Part shown: positions 1 to 8,353 of the stretch, piece after piece | How positions within the stretch are numbered: position 1 is the stretch's first letter | Layout: each line of letters begins with the position of its first letter | Origin: JAUIAI01 sp045106815 | GTDB taxonomy: Bacteria > Pseudomonadota > Gammaproteobacteria > Burkholderiales > Burkholderiaceae_E | Assembly (NCBI GenBank): GCA_045106815.1 | Contig: JBGCFG010000016.1 | Location: 32,417 to 96,416 of the forward strand | Length of the DNA stretch: 64,000 nucleotides | Reading direction: 5' to 3' | Position numbers and translations under genes: made by a program | Notes under the pieces: generated by a model | What the model saw: only the letters and a program-made list of their open reading frames with translations | Told to the model about the DNA's origin: nothing | The model's database searches: none

Positions 1-46
1 TTCCGAATCTGCGGCAATCGTGGATGACTTCATAGAGGATTGATGA

Positions 47-1006
47 ATGGCCGGTGCCAGCTTACTCACACTAATCGATGACCTGTCTCTGCTGCTGGAT
101 GACATTGCAGTGCTTACCAAAGTGGCCGGAAAAAAAACGGCTGGTGTCCTAGCTGACGATCTGGCGCTAAATGCCGAGCAAGTCAGTGGCGTGGCAGCCA
201 GCCGTGAGTTGCCCGTTGTGTGGGCTGTATTCAAAGGGTCAATGCTGAACAAGCTGCTCCTTGTCCCGGCAGCCCTTTTGATAAGTGCGTTTGTGCCCTG
301 GATGGTGACGCCCCTTTTGATGGCTGGAGGCTTGTTTCTATGCTTTGAAGGGGTTGAGAAACTCCTTCACAAATACCTGCACCCAGTCGAGCAGAAAGAA
401 GCCAATGACAGATTAATCGAGGCGTTTGAAGATCCGTCAGTTGATTTGGTGGCGTTTGAGCGCGACAAGATTAAGGGGGCGATTCGAACAGACTTCATCC
501 TGTCGGCAGAAATTATCGTGATTGCGCTGAACACCGTGGCTGACCGCGATCTAACGATTCAAATCGGCGTGTTGTCTCTGATAGCCATCCTACTTACGCT
601 TGGGGTCTATGGATTCGTTGCATTGATCGTAAAACTCGATGATTTTGGATTGTTTTTGACCAAGCGACCCGATACCTCATTTGCGGCAGGCCTATCCCAG
701 GCCTTTGGCCGGGGATTGCTCAGGTTTGCGCCGCTCCTAATGAAGTTCCTTTCCATCGCCGGCACCGCGGCGATGTTCTTTGTCGGTGGTGGCATTCTGG
801 TTCACGGGATTCACTGGGCCGAACAAGGCCTGCACGCGGTTGAGGCCTGGTTACAAAGCAACGGGTTTAGCGGCGTATTGGAAGTTGTTGTCACAACTCT
901 TTACAACGGCCTGATCGGGGTCATCGCCGGTGCGATCGCGGTGGCGATCTTCACCATAGGTGCAAAAGTCTGGTCAAAAGTCTCGGGCGACAAAGCGGCT
1001 GCCTGA
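47..1006 (+). CDS. DUF808 family inner-membrane protein (YedI-like)
   Basis: The 319-residue protein opens with the DUF808 signature (MAGASLLTLIDDLSLLLDDI, then AVLTKVAGKKTAGVLADDLA) and continues with several hydrophobic stretches (about residues 65-100, 150-195, 225-255 and 270-305), so it should sit in the inner membrane. The phrase CFEGVEKLLHK near residue 97 is typical of the family. Family members have no proven biochemical role. An AGAGGAT sequence 5-10 bases before the ATG serves as ribosome-binding site. It is followed by 63 bases and then the aldolase operon, and nothing links its function to those genes. The family assignment is solid and the function is unknown. Confidence 0.9.
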   Translation: MAGASLLTLIDDLSLLLDDIAVLTKVAGKKTAGVLADDLALNAEQVSGVAASRELPVVWAVFKGSMLNKLLLVPAALLISAFVPWMVTPLLMAGGLFLCFEGVEKLLHKYLHPVEQKEANDRLIEAFEDPSVDLVAFERDKIKGAIRTDFILSAEIIVIALNTVADRDLTIQIGVLSLIAILLTLGVYGFVALIVKLDDFGLFLTKRPDTSFAAGLSQAFGRGLLRFAPLLMKFLSIAGTAAMFFVGGGILVHGIHWAEQGLHAVEAWLQSNGFSGVLEVVVTTLYNGLIGVIAGAIAVAIFTIGAKVWSKVSGDKAAA

Positions 1007-1069
1007 ACGGCGTTCAAGCGTCGGCGCAGCAGTGCAAGCCTGATAACTGTGAATTAGGAGAGAGGCAGA

Positions 1070-2032
1070 ATGAACATCAATCGAATCGATGGCGAAAGCA
1101 GTGGGGTGTTTGTTATTGCGCCAACGCCCTTCGATGACAACGGCGAACTAGACCTCGACTCGGCTCGGCACATGTGCGAGTTCTATCTTGAGCATGGGGC
1201 GACGGGCATGACCATTCTGGGCATGATGGGCGAGGCGCCCAAACTCACTCAGGAGGAGTCTATAAGCTTTGCTGAGGTGGTGTTGTCGACACTGGCTGGT
1301 CGCATTCCAGTCGTGGTGGGCGTTAGCAGTCCGGCGCTCAATCTTCTGTCCGCTCTTTCCGAGCAGGTGATGAGTCTTGGTGCGGCCGGGGTCATGGTGG
1401 CGCCAATGCCAACCCTTAAGACTGACACCGCTATTTCTGCCTACTACGCTGCCGTGATCGAGCAACTCGGTGAGATACCCGTGTGTTTGCAAGACTATCC
1501 GCAAACATTAGGCGTGCACTTTTCAGTGGAGTTGCTGGTGAAGTTGTTCGCCGAGCATGCCAGCCTTTGTATGCTCAAACATGAAGATCATCCGGGGCTG
1601 AACAAGCTGGGTCGGTTTCGAGCGGCATGTAGTGTGCCGGTCAGTGAAGGGGGCATCGGCAGGCGGATTTCGATCCTGGTCGGTAACGGCGGTTTGTTTT
1701 TGCCTGAAGAAATGGCCCGTGGCGCAGACGGCGCGATGACGGGCTTTGCTTTTCCTGAGATGTTGCGTCAGGTCACCGATCTCATGATTAAAGGCGACAC
1801 TGAGCGCGCTAACGCAGTCTTTAATGCATACCTGCCACTGGTTCGCTATGAGTTGCAGCCTGGCCTTGGTCTGGCTATTCGAAAATACGTGCTTGCGCGG
1901 CGCGGTGCGATAAAAACCGCAAAGTTGAGAGCGCCGGGACCGGCCCTTACGCAAGCTGATATCGCAGAAGTTGAAGCCCTATGGGCGCGCCAGCAGCGTA
2001 GCCTTCAGGCGCTAGATATTCCTAGCCGCTAG
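1070..2032 (+). CDS. DapA/NAL superfamily class I aldolase (dihydrodipicolinate synthase-like)
   Basis: A 320-residue TIM-barrel lyase of the DHDPS/N-acetylneuraminate lyase family. The Schiff-base lysine lies in SLCMLKHEDHPG (about residue 170) and the catalytic-type tyrosine in CLQDYP (about residue 146). The usual GTTGE substrate-carboxylate loop is replaced by GMMGEAPKLT, so this is probably not the housekeeping lysine-pathway DapA. It begins a run of genes with an aspartate-dehydrogenase-like enzyme 36 bases downstream, a cyclotransferase-like protein and an aminotransferase, which suggests aldol cleavage or condensation of a 2-oxo acid in an amino-acid-related pathway. A good ribosome-binding site (TAGGAGAGAGGC) precedes the ATG. 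The substrate is unknown. Confidence 0.85.
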   Translation: MNINRIDGESSGVFVIAPTPFDDNGELDLDSARHMCEFYLEHGATGMTILGMMGEAPKLTQEESISFAEVVLSTLAGRIPVVVGVSSPALNLLSALSEQVMSLGAAGVMVAPMPTLKTDTAISAYYAAVIEQLGEIPVCLQDYPQTLGVHFSVELLVKLFAEHASLCMLKHEDHPGLNKLGRFRAACSVPVSEGGIGRRISILVGNGGLFLPEEMARGADGAMTGFAFPEMLRQVTDLMIKGDTERANAVFNAYLPLVRYELQPGLGLAIRKYVLARRGAIKTAKLRAPGPALTQADIAEVEALWARQQRSLQALDIPSR

Positions 2033-2068
2033 AACAAGCGTGTTTGGGTCAAGATAAACGGAGAAGCA

Positions 2069-2866
2069 ATGAAAGTAGGGATTTTCGGACTGGGTTCGGT
2101 TGGGCGCGACGTCGCCAAAGCACTGGTTGGTGGCATCGATGGCCTCACGCTTGCGGCGGCGGCAGCCAAAAATGAAGCACGGGCGAGTGACTATCTGCGC
2201 TCACTCGGGGTTGACGTACCGGTAGTGGATGCCGCCAGAATGGCAGCTATGTGCGACATCGTGCTGGAGTGCGCGCCTGCTGCCGTGTTCGAAGAGGTTG
2301 CACGGGCTGCGGTGGGTCAGGGGCGTGTGTTTATGCCTCTTAGTGTGGGCGGTCTGTTGAGATTTCCGGATTTGGTCCAGGCGGCACAAGTTTCAGGTGG
2401 GCGGATCGTGGTGCCGACGGGCGCTTTGCTTGGCCTCGATGCTGTTCGGGCTGCGGCCGAAGGCAAGATCGACACGGTGCGGGTGGTGACGCGCAAACCG
2501 CCCAAGGGTTTAATGGGGGCGCCTTACCTTGCTGAGCACGGTATTGAGCTTGAAGGTTTGACCGAACCGTTGCAGATTTTCAAAGGCTTTGCACGGGCCG
2601 GCGTGGCGGGTTTTCCGGCCAACGTTAACGTGGTGGCCGCCCTGAGCCTGGCCGGCATCGGGCCAGACCGCACCGAGTTGGAAATCTGGGCTGATCCAAC
2701 GGTTACTCGGAATACGCATCGAATTGAGCTTGAGTCGGATAGTGCACGGATGACCATGAGCATTGAGAATGTGCCATCAGAAAATGCCGCGACCGGTCGC
2801 ATCACCGCATTAAGTGCGATTGCTTGCCTGAGAGGGCTTATCTCACCATTGAAAGTTGGCAGCTAG
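2069..2866 (+). CDS. L-aspartate dehydrogenase-like NAD(P)-dependent oxidoreductase
   Basis: 265 residues with an N-terminal Rossmann motif (GIFGLGSVGRDVAKAL) and the C-terminal aspartate-dehydrogenase domain. Family marks are GGLLRFPDLVQAA, VPTGALLGLDA, FPANVNVVAALSLAG and the histidine in TRNTHRIE, which is the proposed catalytic base of the family. Known members convert aspartate to iminoaspartate/oxaloacetate with NAD(P)+, either feeding NAD synthesis or amino-acid breakdown. No nadA or nadC is nearby, so the DapA-like and aminotransferase neighbours favour a catabolic or specialised biosynthetic role. The start is supported by an ACGGAGAAGCA ribosome-binding site. The exact substrate is inferred only. 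Confidence 0.85.
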   Translation: MKVGIFGLGSVGRDVAKALVGGIDGLTLAAAAAKNEARASDYLRSLGVDVPVVDAARMAAMCDIVLECAPAAVFEEVARAAVGQGRVFMPLSVGGLLRFPDLVQAAQVSGGRIVVPTGALLGLDAVRAAAEGKIDTVRVVTRKPPKGLMGAPYLAEHGIELEGLTEPLQIFKGFARAGVAGFPANVNVVAALSLAGIGPDRTELEIWADPTVTRNTHRIELESDSARMTMSIENVPSENAATGRITALSAIACLRGLISPLKVGS

Positions 2867-2896
2867 TCATTGCCAGCCAACAGCGATAGCTAACCC

Positions 2897-3739
2897 ATGG
2901 CGAATGAGCAAAATCTCATGACTGCCCCCGGCAATGTCGATCGTCCCGGGGTGGCTCGCGCGCTTGCTTATCCTTACGGGAGGCCGCCGCGCTCGTTCTT
3001 GTTTTCTGCGGGCGAGGCGACTGAACTCACCGTAGAAACGATGTCCGCCTTTTCCCGCCAGGAAAGGCAGGCGCTAACGCCTGTACTGGCGGTAGGCTCT
3101 AATGCATCGCCGGAGCAATTGCGACGTAAGTATGGGCAGGCGGCTGACGTGCGTATTCCGGTCACGCTTGGATGGCTGAGTGGCGCCGACATCGCTTACT
3201 GTGCTTACATGACAGGGTACGGATCAGTGCCCGCAACACTGTTTCAAAGCGCGGGTGTACGTGTTCCGTTAGGGATCACCTGGTTGCCGCCGCATGAACT
3301 GAGCCGCATGCACGGGACAGAAGCAGTCGGCACCCACACGGACTTTGGCGCGGTGAGGCTTGACCGGCTGGCGTTGTCGGCTTCCCTTGCGCTACCTGAT
3401 GCTGAGTGCCCACATGAAGTGTTCACTTATTGCAGTCGACTCGGTCTGGTGGCGATCAATGATGAACCGGTAGGACTCGCTGAACTCGGCGCCACGGGGC
3501 GGACCGGATTAGCGTTGACTCAGCAGCAGTTGCAGCGGCGTGTGCGGCGCTGGTCAGAAGCGCAACATCTGGCCTTTGCGCAGGTGGCGTCGGGCGAGGC
3601 AGGTAAGAGGCCTGACTTTGCACAATGGGTGTCCAACAATGTGCGTCAGCAATCCCTGCGAGATCAGGTGACGAGTCTTTTGCAGGCCAGTCGGATTGAG
3701 CGGCCCATCCAAGACTTTGAAATACGCGAAATCGCTTGA
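2897..3739 (+). CDS. Uncharacterised protein with a gamma-glutamylcyclotransferase-like start
   Basis: 280 residues, no signal peptide and no membrane segment. The core begins VLAVGSNASPEQLRRKY (residues about 63-80), which resembles the YGSN substrate loop that starts gamma-glutamylcyclotransferase-fold proteins. Later segments (AYCAYMTGYGSVPATLF, VPLGITWLPPHELSRMHGTE) fit a protein of that fold, but I cannot point to the catalytic glutamate with confidence. It lies 30 bases after the aspartate-dehydrogenase-like gene on the same strand and 72 bases before an aminotransferase, so it is probably part of the same transcription unit. The function is not known, and amide or cyclic-amide handling of an amino acid is only a guess from fold and context. 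Confidence 0.7.
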   Translation: MANEQNLMTAPGNVDRPGVARALAYPYGRPPRSFLFSAGEATELTVETMSAFSRQERQALTPVLAVGSNASPEQLRRKYGQAADVRIPVTLGWLSGADIAYCAYMTGYGSVPATLFQSAGVRVPLGITWLPPHELSRMHGTEAVGTHTDFGAVRLDRLALSASLALPDAECPHEVFTYCSRLGLVAINDEPVGLAELGATGRTGLALTQQQLQRRVRRWSEAQHLAFAQVASGEAGKRPDFAQWVSNNVRQQSLRDQVTSLLQASRIERPIQDFEIREIA

Positions 3740-3811
3740 AGAGATTCGCGGGGCGGGCCAAGCGTCCGGTAAACTCGCAGGCACATCCCATTCCTCGACG
3801 AGCGTAACGCC

Positions 3812-3850
3812 ATGTCCGACAACCCCAACGCCATGTCCGACAACCCGGTC
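3812..3850 (+). repeat. Tandem duplication of the aminotransferase start
   Basis: Two 21-base units beginning ATGTCCGACAACCC (at 3812 and 3833) stand head to tail in frame; the second diverges after 15 bases. Both carry an ATG, so the duplication creates a second possible start codon. Confidence 0.8.
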
Positions 3851-5044
3851 AAACAAAGAGTTAAGCCTGCCCGCGAAAAGCCCAAGGGAGACCCAATTCT
3901 TCGCATCATGGAGCTGTACCGCAATGATGCGCGGCCGCACAAGATTGACCTGAGCGTTGGCGTTTATAAAGATGAAGCCGGCAACACGCCCGTGCTGCCA
4001 AGTGTTAAAACCGCTGAGCGGCGGCTTTTTGAACAGCAAGAGAGCAAGTCATACGTGGGGCTTGCTGGCAATGCTCAATTCAGTGCCGCGCTAGGCAGCC
4101 AGATTTTCGATCAAAGCAAGCTGAATAGCTCGCGGCTCGCAGCTATTCAGTCCGTGGGCGGATCGGGTGGCCTACGACTTGGCTTTGAATATGCGTTGCA
4201 ATGCGAAGGGGTCAAGCGTCTGCTCGTTTCGACACCCACGTGGGAGAATCAGGCCGGGATCGCCGGTGCCACCGGCCTGGAAGTGGCGCGCTACCCATAC
4301 TACGACCGAGATAGCGGACAAGCCCTGACCGAGCAGATGATGGCGGCGCTAGCTGGCTGCGGGCCTCAAGACGCCGTGATGTTGCATGGTTGTTGCCACA
4401 ACCCAAGCGGATCCGATCTGTCGGTTCAGCAGTGGGAGCAGATTGCGGACTCAGCAGCAACGCACGGCTGGTTGCCGATGATTGATCTCGCCTATGCCGG
4501 CTTCGGCGGCCCGATTGACCAAGACACAGCCGGCTTGAACGCGCTGATTGCACGCGTGCCCACCACGGTTGTCGCCGTCTCGTGTTCGAAGATTTTTGGC
4601 TTGTATCGCGAACGGGTCGGTGCGGTGTATATCGCCACTGATTCAGCTGACAGTGCAGATCTCGCCGCCGCGGAAATGATGCGCATTGCACGGGAGATTT
4701 ACTCGATGCCGCCAGACCATGGCGCGGCTGTCGTTCAAACCATCTTGCACGATGATGAGTTGCGCGCGCAATGGCTCAATGAGCTCGCTGATATGCGTGA
4801 TCGGATTAATGGTGTCCGTTCGGTACTCGCTAATGAAATGAATCGGCTCGACGGTTCCGACAGATTCAGCCACCTGGCTAGTCAGAACGGCATGTTTTCG
4901 CTCCTCCCGCTGTCTGTCGAGCAGGTTCACCAGTTACGGGATGAGCACGCGGTTTACGTGATTGAAGATGGTCGTACCAATGTGGCAGGTGTCACTGAGG
5001 CGAATGCTGCGCAGGTTGCCAAGGCCATTATGGCGGTTTTGTAG
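3812..5044 (+). CDS. Aromatic/aspartate aminotransferase (class I, TyrB/AspC type)
   Basis: A PLP-dependent fold-type I aminotransferase of about 410 residues. It shows DLSVGVYKDEAGNTPVLPSV, QSVGGSGGLRLGFEY, HGCCHNPSGSDL (Asn-Pro of the PLP site), the substrate-site stretch DLAYAGFGGPIDQD and the PLP lysine in VSCSKIFGLYRERVG. It should exchange amino groups between aspartate or aromatic amino acids and 2-oxoglutarate in the cytoplasm. The N-terminus is duplicated (MSDNPNAMSDNPV), so translation may start at either ATG, 3812 or 3833. It follows the aldolase/aspartate-dehydrogenase genes by 72 bases and may provide or remove amino groups for the same pathway. A hairpin follows the stop codon. 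Confidence 0.9.
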   Translation: MSDNPNAMSDNPVKQRVKPAREKPKGDPILRIMELYRNDARPHKIDLSVGVYKDEAGNTPVLPSVKTAERRLFEQQESKSYVGLAGNAQFSAALGSQIFDQSKLNSSRLAAIQSVGGSGGLRLGFEYALQCEGVKRLLVSTPTWENQAGIAGATGLEVARYPYYDRDSGQALTEQMMAALAGCGPQDAVMLHGCCHNPSGSDLSVQQWEQIADSAATHGWLPMIDLAYAGFGGPIDQDTAGLNALIARVPTTVVAVSCSKIFGLYRERVGAVYIATDSADSADLAAAEMMRIAREIYSMPPDHGAAVVQTILHDDELRAQWLNELADMRDRINGVRSVLANEMNRLDGSDRFSHLASQNGMFSLLPLSVEQVHQLRDEHAVYVIEDGRTNVAGVTEANAAQVAKAIMAVL

Positions 5045-5059
5045 TTGGTGTTACTACGC

Positions 5060-5087
5060 CCTAGGGCCTCTGTTATCAGGCTCTAGG
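5060..5087. terminator. Hairpin between convergent genes
   Basis: CCTAGGGCC and GGCTCTAGG can pair over nine positions (one G-U) around a 10-base loop. It overlaps the stop codon of the minus-strand SDR gene and follows the aminotransferase on the plus strand. No clear T-run follows on either strand, so terminator function is uncertain. Confidence 0.35.
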
Positions 5088-5844
5088 CAATCAGTTGCCC
5101 GCCATTGACTTCAAGTACCTGCCCGGTAATGTAGCCAGACATTAAGCCGGCTGCCATAAACAGATAGGCCGGCGCGCAATCTGCCGGAGACCCTAGCCTG
5201 CCCAGCGGAATGCTCGCGCGTGTTGACTCGAGTTTTTCTTTGCTCGAGTAGCGTTGGTGAAAACCCGTTTCGATCGTGCCCGGAGAAATAGCGTTGACCC
5301 GAATGCCGTCTGGGGCCAACTCCCTCGCAAGCGCCTTGGAATAAGTGCTCACAAATGCCTTGGCGGCAGAGTAAATAGCCGAGCCCGGGCTACCGCCAGT
5401 GCGCGCACTAATTGACACGGTATTGATGATGGCCGATTCATCGGCATTGCGGAGCGCGGGCAATAAGCCTTTGGTGACTTGTACGACGGCGGTCTGATTC
5501 AGGTGAACGATGCGTTCATATTCTTCATCACTCAGATTCTGCGCAGCGATGCGGCCCATCATCGTGCCAGCATTGTTAATCAGCACGTCGATTGTGGGCG
5601 CAATATTCAGGACGTCTTCCAGAAACTGATTGACCTGAGCGTCTTCGGTGAAATCAGCATAAAAATTTTCGTGGCCAACCCCGGCCGCGACAGACTCGTC
5701 GGGTGTCCGCCCGCGGTGGGCGATCACACGGGCACCGCAGGCGCCAAATGCGCGAGCAACGGTAGCGCCGATGCCCGAGCCGGCGCCCGTGATCACAACC
5801 GTTTTGCCTTTGAAAAGAACTGGATCAAATCCGTATTGCATCAT
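5083..5844 (-). CDS. SDR family NAD(P)-dependent oxidoreductase
   Basis: A classical short-chain dehydrogenase of about 253 residues with the cofactor glycine motif (TGAGSGIGATVARAFG), NNAGTMMGR, the catalytic serine in TVSISARTG, the YSAAK Tyr-Lys dyad and the SPGTIETGF segment. The C-terminal GYITGQVLEVNGGQ is also typical. The reading frame is open up to 5952, but ATG-ATG at 5844/5841 is preceded by a GGAG ribosome-binding site, whereas the longer version would overlap the upstream glycosidase gene and add a non-family N-terminus. It lies 67 bases downstream of the GH50-like gene on the same strand, so they may be co-transcribed. The substrate is unknown. Confidence 0.88.
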   Translation of the reverse strand: MMQYGFDPVLFKGKTVVITGAGSGIGATVARAFGACGARVIAHRGRTPDESVAAGVGHENFYADFTEDAQVNQFLEDVLNIAPTIDVLINNAGTMMGRIAAQNLSDEEYERIVHLNQTAVVQVTKGLLPALRNADESAIINTVSISARTGGSPGSAIYSAAKAFVSTYSKALARELAPDGIRVNAISPGTIETGFHQRYSSKEKLESTRASIPLGRLGSPADCAPAYLFMAAGLMSGYITGQVLEVNGGQLIA

Positions 5845-5911
5845 GCCGACTCCGTTTGCGCGCTGCTCAGTGTGCCTGAAGTCTTCATTATGAGCCAATG
5901 CGATCGGTCGC

Positions 5912-8257
5912 TCACCGATTGCCCTGGCGCATCTGCGCGGCGATGGATTCAAGTGCTGCCCGATTAATCTGCGTGACGGCCGCGGTGAAATCTTGCCAGG
6001 GTATGTCAGTAATACTCACCAGACCCAAGTGACCGTTCTCGCCGTCCAGCCAGCGCCCGGTGGCGGGTTGATCGAGATATTGAAACCAGTGGGCGCCAAC
6101 GAACTGGCGATTGGCGACAACAGAGTCAAGCATTCGCTGATATGCCGGTGCGCGATCCTGCTCGCTAGCGACGTGCATAACACCCGCCCAGAACGGCCCA
6201 CGGTCTGGTGAGCCGAAATGAAACTCAGTGAGCAACGCCGGTCTGTTGTGGCGGGCGAAAGCCTCGGCTTCAAACCCAGCGTCGATGTCCGGGACGTATA
6301 GATTAAAGCTTACAACGTCGCAATGTCGCGCACAGGCGGCCACCGATTCAGGCGTTCGCGATGCAAAGCGACTCCCCAGATATAGATGCTTTGCGTCGTG
6401 CTTGTGTAGCGTTTGCGACACGCGCTTAAAGTACTCATTTGCGTGCAGGGTGAGCAATGCACTCAGGTCTGCGGCCAGGATCGTTGACGAGCGCATTTGT
6501 GCAACAAGTGGCGCGCGGTCAATCCATAGAGGGGCTTGCAGTGCTTGCCAGGAATCGAGCGATACTCCCCAGGCCTTGGCAAGCTCATCAATTGTGCGAT
6601 ACCGAGATTTCAGGTGTGCAATGAAGGCTCGCTTCGCATGGGCATGCGGATCTGCGGTATCCATTGCAAGCGCCGACAAGACTGGTCCATAGCGGCTATT
6701 AGGGTCCTCCGACCCGCCATTGCCCCAGGCGAGTTCGTTGTCCACAAAGTACCCAAGCAGATGTTCATTGTCTCGATGGGCTGGCATGAACTGCGCGAAG
6801 GTCTCGTCGAGCGCGATCTGAAACGCCGGGTCAAAAGGGTCGGGAATGCCTTGCCACCAATCATGTCCATCTGATAACCGCTGGAACGGCCCTGCAATAT
6901 GGATGATGGCTGTGTAGGGGATGGATGCGCGTTGCGTGAAACTCTCGTCTGACCAGGCTGCCGCGGTATTGAATGACCACCGTTTGAGTCGTTGTTTGGT
7001 GCGCTGTTGCCATTTTGGGGCATAGTCAACGCCGTCCCGGCGGTACAGATTGGCGCGATAAAAATCGAAGCTGCGTCCAGCGCCAAATCGTCTCCCGCGC
7101 TGCGCGCCTGCGTCGGTTGGCAACACGTCTGCGCTGTCGCGCCTACCGTAGAAAGCGCTCAACGCTGAGCGTTTATCAGGTAAATCGGTAAACATGAACT
7201 CACGCCCCTCAATGAAGGTCTCGCTGTTGCTTATTTGAATCGCATTGACGCCGAGCGAGAAGAACGGATTCCCCTCGGGTGTGAGCAATATCCACCGTCC
7301 CTTGTTCGAGTCTGCAGGCTGCCCGGTAGCGGTGGGAAGCTGGTACACGCGAAACGCGCCAGTCGCTAACGTGCGTGCAGGCCATCTACGCAGTATCAGG
7401 CCTCCAAACCGATCCAAGTTGACTTTGTTAGGCGTGTCTTTGCCAGGGGTGGTCGCCGGTTGGGTGTTTTGGCTCGACGCCGCGGTGATCGAACCCGCGC
7501 ACGCCCCACGCAATTTCTCTGGCCATTCGCCCCGACTGAACTGTCCAAAGCAATCAATCAACCCGGTATACAAGCGCCTGAGATCATTCCGGTCTGGCCG
7601 AACAAACAGCTTCCCGAATAAAAGTGTCTGGGTTGCTGCGGGGGATGGCATGCTGACTTCCGCAGCAACCGGAGCGCTATCAATAAGCCCCGAGACAGTC
7701 GTTGCCACCAGGATGCGTTCATTGTTAACGTTGATTGGCTGAGGAGGCGCTGCTCGCATGCCCCACGCAAGAGGGTGCGTGGCCTGCGTAGGGATCACGA
7801 CGGTTTGAGCCGGTCCTGGCGGCAAAGAGATCAGGCTTACCAATCGATTGCCTTTCGCGTCAGTCAGCGTGATGGTCAGTCCAACTGACCATGGCATGGT
7901 GTTCTGCACATGCCAGTGCAAGGCATTGGGCTTGTTTGTTTGGCCAGAATTGAGGGGCCATCTTGCCGACTGCACGCTCTGCGGCTGATCCGAGGGCGCG
8001 CCTGGCCTGAAAACCAAGGGCACAAACCCAGAGGGTAGGGTTTCATCGGTACTGATGTTGACACTCAGAGTCGGCGCGGTAGTGCCAGGGTCCAGCAATT
8101 GCAAAGCTGATCCGGTGGCCGGGGTGGTTAGACCAAGGAGAAAAAGAAGAGACATCCCGGCGCGTGTCGCCCGACGGCAAAGACGCCAAAAGGGGCGCCT
8201 GAGGTCGGATCTGTAAGCACAGTCTTCACGTGATGAGGTGATCAGAGGGCACTGCAT
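5912..8257 (-). CDS. Secreted GH50/agarase-like glycoside hydrolase
   Basis: A protein of about 781 residues. A basic stretch followed by MSLLFLLGLTTPATGSA (around residues 35-51) looks like a signal peptide, so the enzyme is probably exported. Residues 50-240 look like a beta-rich accessory region. The catalytic TIM barrel starts at WILLTPEGNPFFSLGVNAI and contains the likely acid/base glutamate in GYFVDNELAWGNGG and the likely nucleophile in ALLTEFHFGSPDRGPFW. These motifs match agarase-type GH50/GH42-like enzymes acting on galactose-containing polysaccharides. No other carbohydrate-active gene is nearby, so the true substrate is open. The start is an ATG in a weakly supported context, and a start nearer residue 35 is possible. 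Confidence 0.78.
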   Translation of the reverse strand: MQCPLITSSREDCAYRSDLRRPFWRLCRRATRAGMSLLFLLGLTTPATGSALQLLDPGTTAPTLSVNISTDETLPSGFVPLVFRPGAPSDQPQSVQSARWPLNSGQTNKPNALHWHVQNTMPWSVGLTITLTDAKGNRLVSLISLPPGPAQTVVIPTQATHPLAWGMRAAPPQPINVNNERILVATTVSGLIDSAPVAAEVSMPSPAATQTLLFGKLFVRPDRNDLRRLYTGLIDCFGQFSRGEWPEKLRGACAGSITAASSQNTQPATTPGKDTPNKVNLDRFGGLILRRWPARTLATGAFRVYQLPTATGQPADSNKGRWILLTPEGNPFFSLGVNAIQISNSETFIEGREFMFTDLPDKRSALSAFYGRRDSADVLPTDAGAQRGRRFGAGRSFDFYRANLYRRDGVDYAPKWQQRTKQRLKRWSFNTAAAWSDESFTQRASIPYTAIIHIAGPFQRLSDGHDWWQGIPDPFDPAFQIALDETFAQFMPAHRDNEHLLGYFVDNELAWGNGGSEDPNSRYGPVLSALAMDTADPHAHAKRAFIAHLKSRYRTIDELAKAWGVSLDSWQALQAPLWIDRAPLVAQMRSSTILAADLSALLTLHANEYFKRVSQTLHKHDAKHLYLGSRFASRTPESVAACARHCDVVSFNLYVPDIDAGFEAEAFARHNRPALLTEFHFGSPDRGPFWAGVMHVASEQDRAPAYQRMLDSVVANRQFVGAHWFQYLDQPATGRWLDGENGHLGLVSITDIPWQDFTAAVTQINRAALESIAAQMRQGNR

Positions 8258-8353
8258 CTCGCCAGTGTAGTCAGCCTGAGCGCTGCGAGCGACAGAGCCT
8301 TTGTCAGGCTCCGTCAGCTATCGTAAGCGGGTGTGAGGTCTGCTTGGCCAGTG

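Noticed and set aside
2..43. Open frame ending in TGA just before the DUF808 gene, possibly the C-terminus of an upstream gene
   Set aside because: Only 13 codons are visible and there is no recognisable motif; it cannot be supported.
1070..2032. Calling the DapA-like gene dapA
   Set aside because: The substrate loop differs from that of lysine-pathway enzymes and the neighbours are unrelated to lysine synthesis.
5845..5952. N-terminal extension of the SDR gene to 5952
   Set aside because: It would overlap the GH50-like gene, lacks family similarity, and ATG 5844 has a clear GGAG site.
8303..8321. GAGCCT/AGGCTC hairpin after the TRAP permease
   Set aside because: The stem is short and no T-run follows in the direction of transcription.
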